Shown here: piece by piece, positions 1 to 14,900 of the stretch | Layout of the letters: each line of letters begins with the position of its first letter | Numbering within the stretch: position 1 is the stretch's first letter | Assembly (NCBI GenBank): GCA_012295275.1 | Contig: CM022674.1 | Coordinates: 8,828,260 to 8,892,259, forward strand | Reading direction: 5' to 3' | Length of the DNA stretch: 64,000 bases | Source: Chrysomallon squamiferum | Taxonomy: Eukaryota > Mollusca > Gastropoda > Neomphalida > Peltospiridae | The notes under the pieces: generated by a model | What the model was told of the DNA's origin: nothing | Database searches by the model: none | What the model saw: the letters and a program-made list of their open reading frames with translations, nothing else | Made by a program: the position numbers and the translations under genes

Positions 1-2299
1 GAAATGAATTTAGAAATAATGTAACAGGCCAATCTTACAATCGCATTACGGAATATAAAAATACTTTATTACGACATGTTTTGCTATAACATAGTAGAAA
101 CCGACTTTGAGGTTTGGATAATGATTTTAAATGTGTTTTTGTCATTTCAGTTACATACACATTGTAATTCTAATTCAGAATTTTAAATCGAAGTGGGGTG
201 CCAATATTTGATTTAAAATAAAATCTACAAACAAGCACTCGGTAACAATATCTATATTTCCACTGTTTAGTACAAGCAATGGTAATCTAACTTTTCAGAT
301 GAATTTATATAACACATATATCTTTACGCATTCGCTGATTAAATATCAATATAGAAAGATTGAACAAAGGGTGTTTTTTTTTTTTTTTTTTTTTTTTTTC
401 TAAAATAAGGTTCTGCAGACATAAAATTAAACATTTTCAGCTGGACCAAATAAAATGACTATGGTGTGCAATGATACTTTCCTAAATGAATTGGAAAAGC
501 TGCTTCTGTAGTCGACAGAACAATGTTTGATAAATAAACGTTTCATTACGAAGCAGAATTAATATCCATATATAATATTTTACTTTTTAAAATATTTCAG
601 CAATAAATGGGAAGACATCATTCAAAAGAATTAAATACTTTGTATTAATAATAATAATAATAATAAATTGTGAAATGTGATATGTGTGTTTTTAAAAGGA
701 AACAAAATGTTTTTTTTTGTTTTTTTTCAAGAAAATAATTGTACATTACCTTCATTTGTACTTATTATTTTCATTTCTTTTGTATTTTTCACAACCAGTA
801 TTTCATGAAATTTGTACGAAGTGAAACCTATAGCGAATTTTGTTAAGAAATCAGCGTATTGTTATTTTGCACGTGTGCATCATCTTTGGTGTTTCTAAAT
901 AAGGAAATAAAACTAAAGAACCCCCAAACCATTAATAATAATAATTTTATTTGAATCATATCTTTCATACATTTTCTTTCTTTCTTTTCCCGTTTTTAAT
1001 TTAAATTACATGCACTTTATTAGTCGTAATGCTATCCCTGTTATTAAATAAAAGACATTTTATAACACAGTGATTTATCGAAAATTAATAGTGGCTGATT
1101 TAATAGACGTATGCAATATACCGTCAGTCATAACTTTAATTCCTTATAAAATCACTATATATATGTTATTGTATATGTACGTACACGCACGTATAATCGG
1201 TTACAGTCTTAAGATACGAGCTTTATCCTGCGAAGGCTGAGTCTCGCCTGCATCGGGCCATTCTAACCTTTAGTGCAACATCAGATATCTTAAAGCTGTA
1301 ATCAGTTATTTGCTTTAAAAATACCTAATAATATGAAATGCTAATGAAAATCAAAGGTTTTAACTCACCGCTTTCGACACAGGTATTGATTTCATTGTAA
1401 CCTATACATTAAACAAAATAGTTTTCAAATAACAACAATTTATTTGTTATTTTTAAGCTTTAAACACGCAAAAAATAATGTAATAACTTTGAACAATAAC
1501 AATAATTTATCGAAGTAAAAAGATCGAAAAAACTATGTTTTTGGTAATACCCGAAAATACATAAATTTTCAAGTTATCATTACGAGAAACATTCAGTTCT
1601 TATAGATGAGTTTGATTTCACATAATTAGTTCTTATGGTATGATTAAATTGTTTTATAACATACTACCCCACAGGGAGAGTTAGTTGCCTTAGAGAATTA
1701 TTAAGTTTATCACAAGTTTCAAAATCTACATATCGTGGATAACACAAGCTATAATTCGTTCTGTAGAGAAAAACAATATTTATTTATTTACTTGATTACT
1801 AGTATTACTACTACTACTATTTCTACATTCTATTATCATAATCATTATAATTATTATTTGATGTGGTTAACGGAATATTACCGTATAGCAAATTTGTATT
1901 AAAAAAAAATAAAAAAAATCTTAATTTGGTTTGATCATATATTATGTCAATGTATAAATAAAATAAAATAATATAAAAAATATGTTTTTCGTCAGCATGG
2001 TCTGAACGAATGAGATAACGGGACGTTAGAGAAAAATTTGATAAATATAGAATTTTTAAAGAATCTTCTAGAATTTAACTGTTGGATCATACTTTAAAAT
2101 GATTACGAGTATTTCATTTCAATATTGTTTTCATATTAATATTTGCCAGGGAGAATCTGTATGTTTTATTTTTCTGAATTTGAAAGCGAGAAGAGTTATC
2201 ACACAATTCAACTTTAGCAGACGACAGCGTGATCCTAATCAGACGGTCTAAGGGCGGATAACTTAGACGCTAAATCACAAAGTGATTAATAGGTTAGAG

Positions 2300-2380
2300 C
2301 AGAGATTTTCAAACCGGTATGCGTACTTGTGCGAGTATTGGAGGAATCACCAGGGGGGACGCGATCTAAATTTTGTTAAC
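2300..2380 (+). mobile_element. Possible hAT-type transposon end
   Basis: CAGAGATTTTCAAACCGGTA followed by TGCGTACTTGTGCG and GGGGGGACGCG resembles the terminal and subterminal sequence of many animal hAT elements (CAGNGGTTCTCAAAC followed by a GTRCGCG-rich palindromic segment). The eight bases before it, GGTTAGAG, would be the target duplication. I did not find the opposite end, so this is at best a fragment. Confidence 0.4.
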
Positions 2381-2491
2381 GGTGGGTGCAACAAGTAAAA
2401 ACAATATTGGTACAGAAGACCACTTCAACAAAAATAATCATCTTCGGCCGACCTTGGAAAATGACTGAACTTTAAAAAATATTTAAAAATT

Positions 2492-2545
2492 CAAATATTG
2501 ATCACATATTTAACTGTACAAATATCGATCACATATTTAACTGAC
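2492..2545 (+). repeat. 27-bp direct duplication
   Basis: CAAATATTGATCACATATTT (2492 on) is repeated at 2519 with one base change (CAAATATCGATCACATATTT). Confidence 0.85.
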
Positions 2546-2740
2546 ATACTGAAGCTGCTCTGACCCCATTTTAGGTAACAGATATAGAACACCAAGGTAT
2601 TAATCTCCACCTGGACAGTTAGAAATAACTGAAACATTCTAGACCAGACGACAGGTAATAATCTAACTGGTAGAACATAATACTGTTTATTACTACTGAC
2701 AGTTTATCACTCTTTAAAAAACATACCACAAAACATACAT

Positions 2741-2840
2741 TTTTATATGTATGTGTGTATGTTTTGTGTTTTTTAAATATGTATGTGTGTGTATATGTGT
2801 GTTTGTCTGTGTGTATATGTGTGTTGTGTGTGTTTGTATG

Positions 2841-2880
<40 letters not shown>
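2741..2880 (+). repeat. (TG)n-rich and (TA)n microsatellite
   Basis: Interrupted TGTG/TATG tract passing into about 18 uninterrupted TA units (to 2880). Open frames on both strands here encode Cys/Val/Tyr-Ile runs and are not genes. Confidence 0.95.
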
Positions 2881-2886
<6 letters not shown>

Positions 2887-3121
2887 TAATGCTGTTGTTT
2901 TGTGGGATTGTTGTGGTACTATTTCACTTTTCTTCTTTTTTTTAGTATCAAGAAGTTCATGCAACAATAACTGTAGACACCAGTGGATAATATATATATA
3001 TATATGTGTGGTTTTTGTCAGTGCGTGTGCATGTGTGTATTAAGCTGTTTTGATTCCGTCAAGTCAATATTTATTTCATCTTATTATTTCATAATAAATA
3101 TCACAATTATATAATAATACC

Positions 3122-3128
3122 TCCATAC

Positions 3129-3166
<38 letters not shown>
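3122..3166 (+). repeat. (CATA)n(TA)n microsatellite
   Basis: CATACATACATACATA followed by an AT run. Confidence 0.95.
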
Positions 3167-3619
3167 GATCAGCTTACAAACAATATTTCTGATCAAGTTA
3201 AATCATAAATAACTAGTGGCTAGATTTTGTTAAGCTCGAAATGGAAAGTGAGGTTATTTGATTTTAATAAAAATCCTAAAAGGCTGAGTACACATACATT
3301 TTTGTGATGATGCGAAATGTATTTATTTATTTATTTATTTATTTTTTTTTTCAGTTTGCATGACAAACATTTACATGTAATGTGGAGATTATTTTACTTG
3401 GTCATAGCATTCTTTTCCAGTCAGTTACTCTGTTTAAATGAAATATAATAAAAACGTGTACTATGTCGATACCATATTGTATAACAACTAATTATAATAA
3501 TATGTCAATAAAAAAAAGGTATGAGAGCGTGTATTTGTGTGGATGTAGGGTATTTGTGCATGTGCATTTATATGTATGTATATGTATAGGGTATAAAATA
3601 TATTTTAATGCATATGGGA

Positions 3620-3621
<2 letters not shown>

Positions 3622-3659
<38 letters not shown>
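3622..3659 (+). repeat. (GT)n microsatellite
   Basis: Nineteen TG units without interruption. Confidence 0.97.
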
Positions 3660-3663
<4 letters not shown>

Positions 3664-5093
3664 ACCTGTGCATGTGTGTATGTTGCATATGTTCAAGTTA
3701 CCTTTGAGGGCATATGAAAGTTCACAAAGTGGTTATTACAAAAATACAAGTATTTAGGGAAAGATAATGATGTACTCTACAAACTGATAGCTACTTTCTC
3801 TCTCACATTTTTTTAATCCATCTCATACGAAGCATTTAACAAACCAGGGTATCAGCTGGAATATGATATAGCCAAATTGGAGATTTGGAAGGAAACTATC
3901 CTATAATCAATCATATCTCAGTTCAGTTCTCAGATCTATATAACTTACTCATTATTGCTACTTTCAACTGTGGTAATAATATACATCAATACAGAAACAC
4001 ATTTTCTATTATTACTTAAATTTACCCCAAGTAGGTACATTATTTTTAGAGCTATTTGTTTTAAGACTCTCTCGATTTTGTTTTAAAAAGAAAGGAACAA
4101 AATAGTTAAAAGTTACTTTTTATGTTAATCCTGCACAGATTTTATATATATATATATATATATATAAAACTACCTTTCTAGAAAAAGAAATAAGAGAGAC
4201 AAGGTTGTCTTGCAAGAGTGGTTTCCATTAACAACCAGAAGTCAGGCTGGCAGACTTTTTTCACTTCTATATTTTTTTTCCTGTGGTTTGGTCCATATTT
4301 CTCAAGTTGATAGCTTCTAAATCTGCATGCTGCTGCCTGCTATTTCTGAGAGATTCTAGCACACATCTAGTGTCACTACTGAGACATTCTGATTCTGGTT
4401 TCTTCCTGGAATTATTACATAGTCTTTACCAGAACTAAATACAGAATTGCGACATCAATTTTTACAATGAGTTACGGTATGTTATATTGTTTTTTTTTTA
4501 GTTAAATAATTATATTAGCATAATTAGGTTTATTTTAAACATTCATTTTGTTCATATTTGGGGTGTTAGCCTGATTTATAGTTTATTATATTGCTGCTAT
4601 TTTTACTATTACTGTTACTATTATTATTATTATTATTATTAAAATAATTTATATTAGCATAATTATAATTTTCGTTAAACAATAATTCTATTCATATGTA
4701 AGGGTTTGCCATAAATTATCTATAACACTTTATTTGATTTTATAGAAGAGAATTTTAGTATTATCTATTTCTTCCTTCAAACTGAATTCATTATAAAAAG
4801 TATAGGATTATGTTCATAATTAAAGAATATAACTTTAATTGATTTATGTTCTGAAACTTTTGAAACTGTTTAACAGTTAAATTTCAGTATGATTAATCAC
4901 ATAAAGTTTGAAATATGTATTTGTGAATGAATGAATTTTTACTTTTAAAGTTTTCTTTTTAACTTTTTCCCTGTTCATATTATTATATCTTTAAAAAGGT
5001 ATCTTTATAAACAAGTTGTGTATCTCAGATGTGATATTTATTTTTACATAATTAATTTTAACTTAAAAAAAAAATCTGGTTGTTTTAATCAGT

Positions 5094-5128
5094 TATATAT
5101 ATATATATATATATACATATATATCAGG

Positions 5129-5163
<35 letters not shown>
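5094..5163 (+). repeat. (AT)n and (AAT)n microsatellite
   Basis: An AT run to 5124, then a short unique piece, then about eleven AAT units. Confidence 0.95.
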
Positions 5164-5164
<1 letters not shown>

Positions 5165-6180
5165 TATAATGATAATGATACATGAGAAATATTTCATTTT
5201 TTTAAAATATCCATTTAATTTATTTAATGTGTGTTAATCTGGGAGTAACGATGTTCAGATTTAAAGAGACAATGTAGGTTTCAGTGTAGACAAGTTGTGG
5301 TCTCTGGCAGGTCAAACTGTTTAGTTACTCTATCAATGGGATCAGTAGAACATAATAATCTTTCATTAGAAGCTTTGTTACACATTCTTTTGTCAATTAT
5401 ATTTACCTGTATTTGACTCTATACACAATACACAAGAACACAAATGCATGCTTATATACACACTTATATGCACCACACATACATAATATTATTACATACA
5501 GTAAAATAAGGTTTGTACACAGGGCTGGCCCTAGAAGCTTTTGGTCCCTGGCATTTTAATATCAGTTGTGAAAATTGACTTTGTAAAAAAATTTCACAGT
5601 TTAATTTGAAAATGTTAAACATTAATAATGAGAAAAGTACACTGGGGCAACTGCCCAAGTTGCTGGTACTACACACACACACACAAAGAACTTGAAATAA
5701 ACATACAATCATGCACACAAAGAGAGGAATATATAAATTAAGTTCATTAATCAGAAAAGAACACGGTTTTACTTTTTCTGTTACTATTTTTACAGATAAT
5801 TTTTAATGGCAAATAGCAGATGTAATGTCACAAATTAAACTCAACTAAACTTTGCAGTGTTCATACAAATAATTCAAGTAGAGTATTTTTTTTAAAATAT
5901 TTACTTAACTGGAGAGAAAAAGCACTCATTTGTGGCAGACAATTAAAAGCAGCAATGGCTGAACTGATAGAAATCCATCTGTTAATTGTTTAGATCTCAC
6001 ACCTGCATTTTTTTTTTTTTTTTTTTTTTCTTTCAGAGTCCGTCCAAACTGTGCTAATAATGTAATTATCTTCCTTGTTCTGGTCAGTTAACATTCAAAC
6101 ATGTTGAGGCAGCCATCTCACCTGTCTTATCTATCATCATAAAACAGAAGTAGTATGAAAAGACAGAGTATCAGTTTCAT

Positions 6181-6207
6181 TTATATGTATGTATGTATAT
6201 GTGTATC

Positions 6208-6255
<48 letters not shown>

Positions 6256-6264
6256 TACATACAT
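6181..6264 (+). repeat. (TATG)n(AT)n(AC)n(ATAC)n compound microsatellite
   Basis: A symmetrical arrangement of tetranucleotide, AT and AC repeats. Confidence 0.95.
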
Positions 6265-9200
6265 GTAGATAGATGGGTGGACAGAGAGATATATTAGATA
6301 AAAGAAAGTATAGTGATGAAACTCTCTGCTTGTGAGTTCAGAAAACTATTTTTTACTAGTAGTTGCCATACAGAAGGAAAACATGCACACTCTAATGTGT
6401 TTTTGGAATTTTTACTGCAAAGAGCATCAAATATAGTGTATGGGCACTAAATAAATGCATATATTACTACTACTACTACTGTTATTATTATTATTATTTT
6501 CACACACTTTTCAGATGGGACAGAAGTAACAAAAATTAGGTTGACAGTTATAATATGATTCCATTGCCTTTTGTTGATATAAAGAAAGTACTGAAGGTTT
6601 TACTGAAAGTACTGAACTTAATTTATGTATTCCTCTACTGTATAAATGAATGTATATGTGACACTGAACTACTCTGATATACATTTTTACTCACTGTATT
6701 TAGCTTTTACTTAGTTAATACAGGCCCAATAAGACACATCTGGAACAAGTTTTTTTTCCATTTCACTGGAATGTTTACTCCTTTACTTGAGTGTAATAGT
6801 ATTGTATGTTCTTATTACTCAGAATGAACTGAGAAATGTGTTCTCTATATCATTACTCAGCAAAACACTTTATAAATGTTGTCATTAACAGCCATTTAGA
6901 TTTCTCATCATCTGACAGGTTGAAGATTTTATTTTTTATTACATGAAGAATTCAGTATTAGTACATCAAATAGATTAACTTTATGTAATGTGTTTATTTT
7001 TAATGGTTTTATTTTTATAAATGCCTTCGTTTTTCTGCATTATTATTATTTTTTATTTTTTCTGTTACAGAAAATGAGAAAGAGTGTGGTTATGGGCACG
7101 CTTTGTTTCTTTGCATTTGTATTATGTGAAATTATACTATGAATGCTGACCTACATTATTATAACATATCTATGTGGTTGTATACATTCTTCTGTATTTT
7201 GTCATATTATATCTCCATGAGAATATATTTTGTGTCTGTATTTGTTGTGTGTTTATATTGTGGTGTGTGTGCAGCTGTGTAGGTGGGTGTTTTTCTTTTA
7301 TTCAGGTAAACCAGTGTGTTTGCTATTTTTCTGAATGTTGTAACAGTAATATACATAGACTGTGATTGCCCAGATGGCTGCCAGAAAGCTAAGCCAATTA
7401 GTATTTCAGTTAAAACTAGATATTCTTTGTCTATGTTTATACACTTTCTCCTGAAGTGTAGGCAAAATTGGCATTTCCTGAAATAAAAAGTTATAAACCA
7501 CTGAATGCTTTTCTCAGTCAAATTTAAATGAATTGCTGCTGTTTCGCTTGTATCTCCACAAAAACTGTTCCCAGGATTTTATCCCCCCACACATATTTTA
7601 ACAGCTGTTTTGGGTAAGAACTAGGTCTGTAAGTCAGGGTTTAGAATTTCCTGGATTGCATTCTTTAAATTTTAACTACACTGTGACATAAATAAGATAT
7701 TTTAATAGAGTGCCTATCCTTTACCATTTTCAAAATGTTTACAATTTTTGTTTCAAAATATGTGCCACAATATTATCTTTTTTCATTATTTTTATTATCT
7801 TTATGAAGTTGAAACTGAAAACATATTTCCTTTTCTGTAATACTGATAGAATAATAAAATTATAGTAACAGTACATATTTATTTTCAATATTGTTTGAGA
7901 AACTTACAATTGCCTAGTTTCATGGATTCATTATGCTAAACGCTTGGTTTGGTAATTTCCTTTCTTGTCATGGCTGATTTGTCAAAAATAGTTATTAATG
8001 AATTTGAAAAACATAAAAAAAATAATTCAAGAAATATGGAAACTTCACTCCAAAATAAGTAACCAGTGACGTTCATATCATATTTTAATTTTTATTTATT
8101 TATTTTATTTTTATTTTATTATTATTATTTTTTTTTTTTTTTTCAGTTTTTATTCAATAAATCATTGTTTCGGAAATGTTCAATTCAGTGAATTTATGAA
8201 ATGTCTCTTAATTTTTGGGTTTTATTAAAAACAACATTAATAATTAAATTTTGATTATTTATTATTGTTAAAATATTAACGAAACAGAGTAACTCGAAGT
8301 TCTACAGTAATGTCTAACAAGGTTACTACAGGTCGACGTTGTTTTTGAAGGCAGCTCTCCACAGGCGGGAATTACGCTGCCTCTTCACTCTTTTCACTAC
8401 GCCTATTGAAAATAGTTTCATGTCAGTCCTGATAGAACAGAAATAAATATATGCTGTATTTGTTTTTGAACTAGGGTTAAATTAGTAAAATTTTAAACTT
8501 GTCAATAGCAGTATATTGCGATCGGCTTAAAAAGCTATTTAATGATGTTAAATCCACAATCACATGCTACCAAAATTTTATATTTTAATTTATTCATTAT
8601 AATTATAATTGTCATAAATAAATAAATACATTTTCCGAATAACCAGTCTGGTTAGGTTTTTCAAGTCAGAAGTCAACTACAAGGATTGTGTTTTATCAGT
8701 TTCTGACATACAGCGTTATCAGAATCATCTGAGCTATAAGTAGAAATGTAAATATAGATAGAGATATAACTTTCATCTGGCATTTCATTCAGAAATATTG
8801 CAGAAAATACAGCACCAAGAAAAAACCACACAAAAAAACCCAACAACAACAATGGTATGGTATGTTATAAAATAAGGTTCTTACCCACCAAACACACGTA
8901 AAAATATTACGTTCTAAAAATAATATACACAAGTATGAACACAATATATTTGGAGTAGTAGAATAATGTCATTTAAATTCAAACAATTTTTTTTTTTTAT
9001 TATTTCTAAATTAAAAAACACAAGTATGTCCATGCAAAAATTTATAAAGCATTGAGGTCAGAAAGAACAGGTCTGTAGGACGTGTAAAAGTGTAAATGTT
9101 AGCATTGTCTGAGTTATATTAACATGTACAGCTCTGGATCACAGAAATAGCTGTACCTTTGTCAGCCCTTGAGAATGTCAAACAAGCTTTGTGACTCTAA

Positions 9201-11720
9201 AGTTTAATCCCTGAAAGCTACAAGCACTTTATGGATGTGAGGAAAATTTAGGGAATGGTGATAGAAAGTAAGCTCTAGCATTACATTTTTATATTTTACA
9301 TTTTTCTATTTTGATTAAATTTTAATGTTAAAAAACAAAATGTTGACTGATTTTTAATAGTTTTTAAGCCAAAGTATTGTTTAATCCATATATTCATATA
9401 TTCAAAACTGTGTATAAGTGTGTGTGTGTAATGTATATATGTATGTATTTATGTATATTTGCAATTTAATGCATGAAAATTAATTTACTTCATCCTAAAA
9501 CCAATCTGTATTATTCATTAACATAACAAAATAATTAGTTTTAATATAATACTATATATTTTAGTAATAGTAGAAATACTATGTTACTGTCATGACTGAA
9601 GAACAAAATATTTATTTAAATTTGTTATCTAAGCATATTTTTGACATGTTTACTGCACTGAATGGCAGACTGTACAGCTGTTGAGACTATTAACACTGAG
9701 CATCTCATTCACACAGTAACCTAAAACAACAGTGAATACCTTTCATATTCACATAACAAGAGGAATTCTTGTTTTTCCAAGCCTAACATATGGTACACTC
9801 TAACACAAGTAAATGTTCACATATCTACATACAACATAGTCATTAATACATACACATTTTACTTACATTGATTACAGATTAATATAACTGTTATCAGACA
9901 CTTTCATAAAATTATCTCAAGTATGTGCTTGTAATTTTTATTTTACAGATTTGATATTCATAGCAGTTTGGATAGATGAGTTTCTCTCTAAAAAATACAC
10001 TAGTGAAAGACAGAGCTTAGCAAGTTGTACTTTCTCAAAATATCTTGATAAACTTGGCATTTACTTAAGAATGTTTGATAAGACAAACTGAATTAAAAGT
10101 GTTTGAGATAAAAGCTGCAGCTCTGACTTGATTCAACAGATAAATAAAAAATATCACAAACAACAACAAACAAAAAATATATAAATATATATATATATAT
10201 ATAAAGAAGAGGTTAAAAAAAAACAACCTGACAACATAATAATAATAAATAAATTAATTTAAAAACCCCCAATAAAATGTAAAGATTTTTCCAAAGCACA
10301 TCAACTCTTTTGTTATTAGAGGTCAGACATTACAAAGGACAGATCTAAAATGTTTCAGTTTTAGCAGTCAGCCTTCTTTTACAAGCATGTTCCCACAGAC
10401 AGGAAATTAAAAATCATGACAATTATGGAGCAGTTGTTTAACTTTGAATAAAATAATTTGTTCATACTTGTTATAGTTTAATTGTCTTTTATATCTTAAT
10501 GCTAAAAACTATAATGTTACTCAGTATTAAAATAAATGTAGTCTAAACAAATAATCCATCTGTGTGCATGTTTTCAAAGAGTTACAGGTTTAATTAACTT
10601 TTTGAAAATATTCCACATTGCTTTGTCAGATTAATTTTGTATTAACAATGACAGAAAATGTAATTAGTCAGTTCTCTCATTCTGTCTGTATTGTCACTCA
10701 CAGATTTTCAATAAACTAATTGACAGACACTAGTTCACTATACATTATTAAACAAGATAATCTGCTGCTGCTGTCTTTGTTCTGTGAGACAGAAGGTTAC
10801 TGAAAGACATTTACGACATTTACTGTTAACATTCTGTCAACCATGTTGTAGAATTATCTCAGTGAGTTTATTTTTAGTACATTTATATATTTCATTATTA
10901 CTATTATAATTATTTATATCTTATGTGTTGTCTTATATAACCATATGTCTGATAAAGTATAATTGTTAAAATATAATAAATAAGCTTTAACAGTTTTTTG
11001 TATATCAAAAAAGTATAATTATATACTGGAACTAATTTAATTAATTTTGTTCCTATTTATTTATTTATTTAAATATTTAGTTTTTAAAGTTTTGTTTGTT
11101 TAAAAAATATACATGATTATTTTTACTATTATTTTTGTTTTAGAGGTGATTTATCATATTACATTTTTGTTTATTGGTCTAAAAGAAAAAAAACAGGTTG
11201 TCATTAACCTTACAATCAATCTTACATTCTTACTAATGCTGTTATTTTTCTTATATTGTTGGTTGTTAATCTGCATTATTATTGTTCGTTATATTTGTAG
11301 TTCTCTTTCATGTTGTTGTTGATTATATTTCCAAAACTAAAGCACTTGCTAAATCATTAATGTTCTTTGGTTTTTTTTCCCCCCTTTAATACAAACTGGA
11401 CATGTATTTGGAATGAAACTACATGGAAAGTCATCAGTAATTGCATTCATGACTGAGATTTTTAACAAGATTTAAATCAATAGAAAGTGAAATATAATCT
11501 TACTTCATTCTGTGTGAGATGTCTGATTGTCACTTTTCTTTATCCATGCCCACAATGCCTTTTGTTTTGAAAATGTGTACAAGGCATACACAGACATAGT
11601 GAGGTATGGACTGTAACTTTACTCATGGATTAGAAGGATTAGAGTCATGCTGATGACAATGAGCACTGAAAACATTGCAAGCGGTCCTCACTGCTTCCGA
11701 GAATTCTCAACACTTTGCTG

Positions 11721-11986
11721 TTTTCACACAGTGACATAGCTACGTTTGATTAGTACTGTTTTCACACAGTGACATAGCTACGTTTGATTGGTACTGTTTT
11801 CAGACAGTGACATAGCTACGTTTGATTGGTACTGTTTTCACACAGTGACATAGCTACGTTTGATTGGTACTGTTTTCACACAGTGACATAGCTACGTTTG
11901 ATTGGTACTGTTTTCACACAGTGACACAGCTACGTTTGATTAGTACTGTTTTCACACAGTGACACAGCTCTGTGTGATTAACACTG
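11721..11986 (+). repeat. Minisatellite, seven copies of a 38-bp unit
   Basis: Units start at 11721, 11759, 11797, 11835, 11873, 11911 and 11949, each beginning TTTTCACACAGTGACA and continuing with TAGCTACGTTTGATT. Middle copies are nearly identical and the last is more diverged (CAGCTCTGTGTGATT), the usual pattern of unequal exchange acting in the middle of an array. Confidence 0.95.
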
Positions 11987-14900
11987 TTTTCTCACTTGTT
12001 TGTGATTAATAATTAATATTTTTTAAAACAAATCTGTGATTCTTACAGGATTTCTAAAATGAAATAATAGTGTGAGATTCAACTGTGATTCAGTGTAAGA
12101 GGTATTTTATTTAATTTTAAATGACATCTGATTTAGTTAAACAACAAAACTGATTAAGAAAAGTTAAGAATGATGTGATTTGTTTAGAAATATGATTTAA
12201 TGATTCAATAATCAACATTGATCATGGTCAGATTAACAAAGAGCACTGGATAGTAAAAGCTAGAAACATGAATTGAGTAATAGGTTGTAACAGAGAGGCA
12301 TTCTGAAAGGTAGGTAACAAAGTCATTCAGTTCTACACAATATTCAAATATATATATATATATGTATGTATAATAGTGACAGTAAATATTTAAAAAATAA
12401 TAATAAACACCATCACCACTAAAACCAAATATTATGGACATTAATTTGCCAATTTCTTAAAAGATATAATGTTGAGATTGCTATATATTTGAAAAAAACA
12501 CAGTTACCACCAGTAATAACATTATTAACTTAGCTGTTATATCCATAATCAGTGCTATTACAACATAATAATTATTTGTGCCATTAGTACAGCTATGACA
12601 CATTTCTGTATCACCTGTGTATTTACAGTGTCACTGCTTTCATCCCCAGTGCTGTTTCTACTGTTACTGTAACACAGTGTTTCTATTACAGCTAATGTAA
12701 GTAATACTATAACTGGCTAAAACAATTACTGCTTATAAATTATTTCATTATCTAATGAATAATACTGACTGATTATAAGATGATGTAAATTTCGACACAG
12801 AAATATTCTGCTTAGACAATACCTTTTCTTCCTTTTTTTCAATTTATTAAAAATAATACCAATCTTTAAAAAAATACTTCAGAAGTTGAAAAAAATAAAA
12901 TAAAGATAAATAATAAAAAACATTTTCATTTAATTATTTGGAAAGTCACATAATTTAGTGTGTAAATCATACATACATGGATCTGTTTACATTACCAGCA
13001 AATTAATAGTTCTGCATGTTTGTGAATACTTTTACAAGCTTTAAAAACCCTTCAAATATTTGTGTAATATGTAGTTCAGTAAACATAATAAAAGTCTCTG
13101 TTGCTAATAAACAATAATGAAAAAACAATAGTATCTTTTAATCAGTATTTTATCTGTTATCCTTTCTGCAATCTAGCCACAGATATGAAATGTGCTTTAC
13201 ATCATTACATAATGCATTACTTCCTATAAGTACTTGTTTAACTGTCTGGGAAGAGCTTGTTACTTGACTGTTATATATTGATAGGATTTATTAATTTGAT
13301 CCTCTTTCATTACAAATTCTGATTTTTGTGGTATCCATGACTTAAAGAACATCTGGGGTAAATTATCAACTGAGTTTTGTTTTTGAAGTTTTTAATGGTT
13401 GTTAAACAAACACATATGATGGGCCAGTAGTACACTGAAAAACATCTTGAAAGCATCAAGTATGTAATAAAAATGGCCACTTAATTATCAGGTTTACTTA
13501 TGTTGAGGTTTTTATGTAAATCTATTTGTTTTCTGTCTCAGTTTATTGAAGTAAAAACACTCAGGCATGCAGCCTAACAACTTAATTCTTTTACAGCCAT
13601 GAACACAGCTAAACTGTACAAACAGTTTTCTGAATTTTCCTCTAAGTTGCACACATATGTTTCTGTTGACTTGTGTGTACTCCCAGCTCAGATTTAAACT
13701 GGCATCTGGGGAGTAAAAAACATCAACTTTGAAAGCTAAGTTGTTAAACATCTACAATAAACATCCTAGAACAGAATCCAGTTTTCATTCATGTCCAGGG
13801 TTATGGAGTCAGTTTAGAAAACAACAACAACAAAAAAAAAAAAAACCTCTTTGAACCTACTGCACTCACATGTTATTGTATTGTAATCATTTATACACAA
13901 TCATGATTAAACTCATTTTTTTTAAAGTTTGTTTTATTCATCATCATCATCAGTGTTGTTATTACAGCTATTGCAGTTATTATTATACCTGTTATTGTTG
14001 TTATTATTACTGAGGTGTTTAGTACAAATACATAATCTATTATTTTTATCAGTTTTATTAAATTTCAAGCCTTTTATTTTTTACATAATCAAATTGTATT
14101 TGTTGCAAAAGATACCTATATAAAAATATAATTTATAACAGGTGAGAATTATTTGTAACACAATGTTTTTGTAAGATGTGTAAATGTGATATTTAATATT
14201 TACATGACCTAATTCAATATGATGTTTTTCAAAAAAAAAAAAAAAAAAAATGTGTACTATTATGCTAAAACAGGTTCAAATAATAGTGACAGTTGAAATG
14301 TTCATATTAATCTTTTTTGTAAATGATTTATTTATTTTTGGTCAGATTTTAATATTAAATAATTTCCATTTATTTCCCAATCTCTCAGAAAATCTTCTTG
14401 TTGAAATTTTTAAAAATAATTCATTTGAACTCTATAGGTTTGTTGATGACTGATGATTTGGTTACTTTGTTGTATTGTGTAGTTTGTGAATTATAAGGTA
14501 GAGAAAGTTTTGGGTTATTTCTATTATTATTATTATTATTATTTACATATATGTAATTGAAATGTGGTTTTGTCCAAGTTGGTTATATGTATTATGTCTC
14601 ATCATGTTAATTTTTAAAAGAATGTAAGTATTTAATTATGAATTAACAGCTTTTAATCAATTTTTTTAAATGATGGATCCCATTATCTGTTTAGGTCAGC
14701 TGATAAAACCAAGTTAAGTAGCGTTTTTCACCTTGAAAAATAACCTAAATGTAGGATTTTTTTCATCAAATTATTATTTTTTTAAATCTTAAATAATATA
14801 AGTCCTAGAAAGGTCCCTTGAAAACTTCAACAAAACAAAACAGAACAACAACAAAACAAATAATAACCAAAAAAGAAAATATATTTTTATTAGTTTTTAT

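Noticed and set aside
7073-7142. Short frame MRKSVVMGTLCFFAFVLC... after a good acceptor (TTTTTCTGTTACAG), resembling a signal peptide
   Set aside because: Only 22 codons before a stop, no donor site in the frame, and no partner exon. AT-rich DNA often yields such hydrophobic frames.
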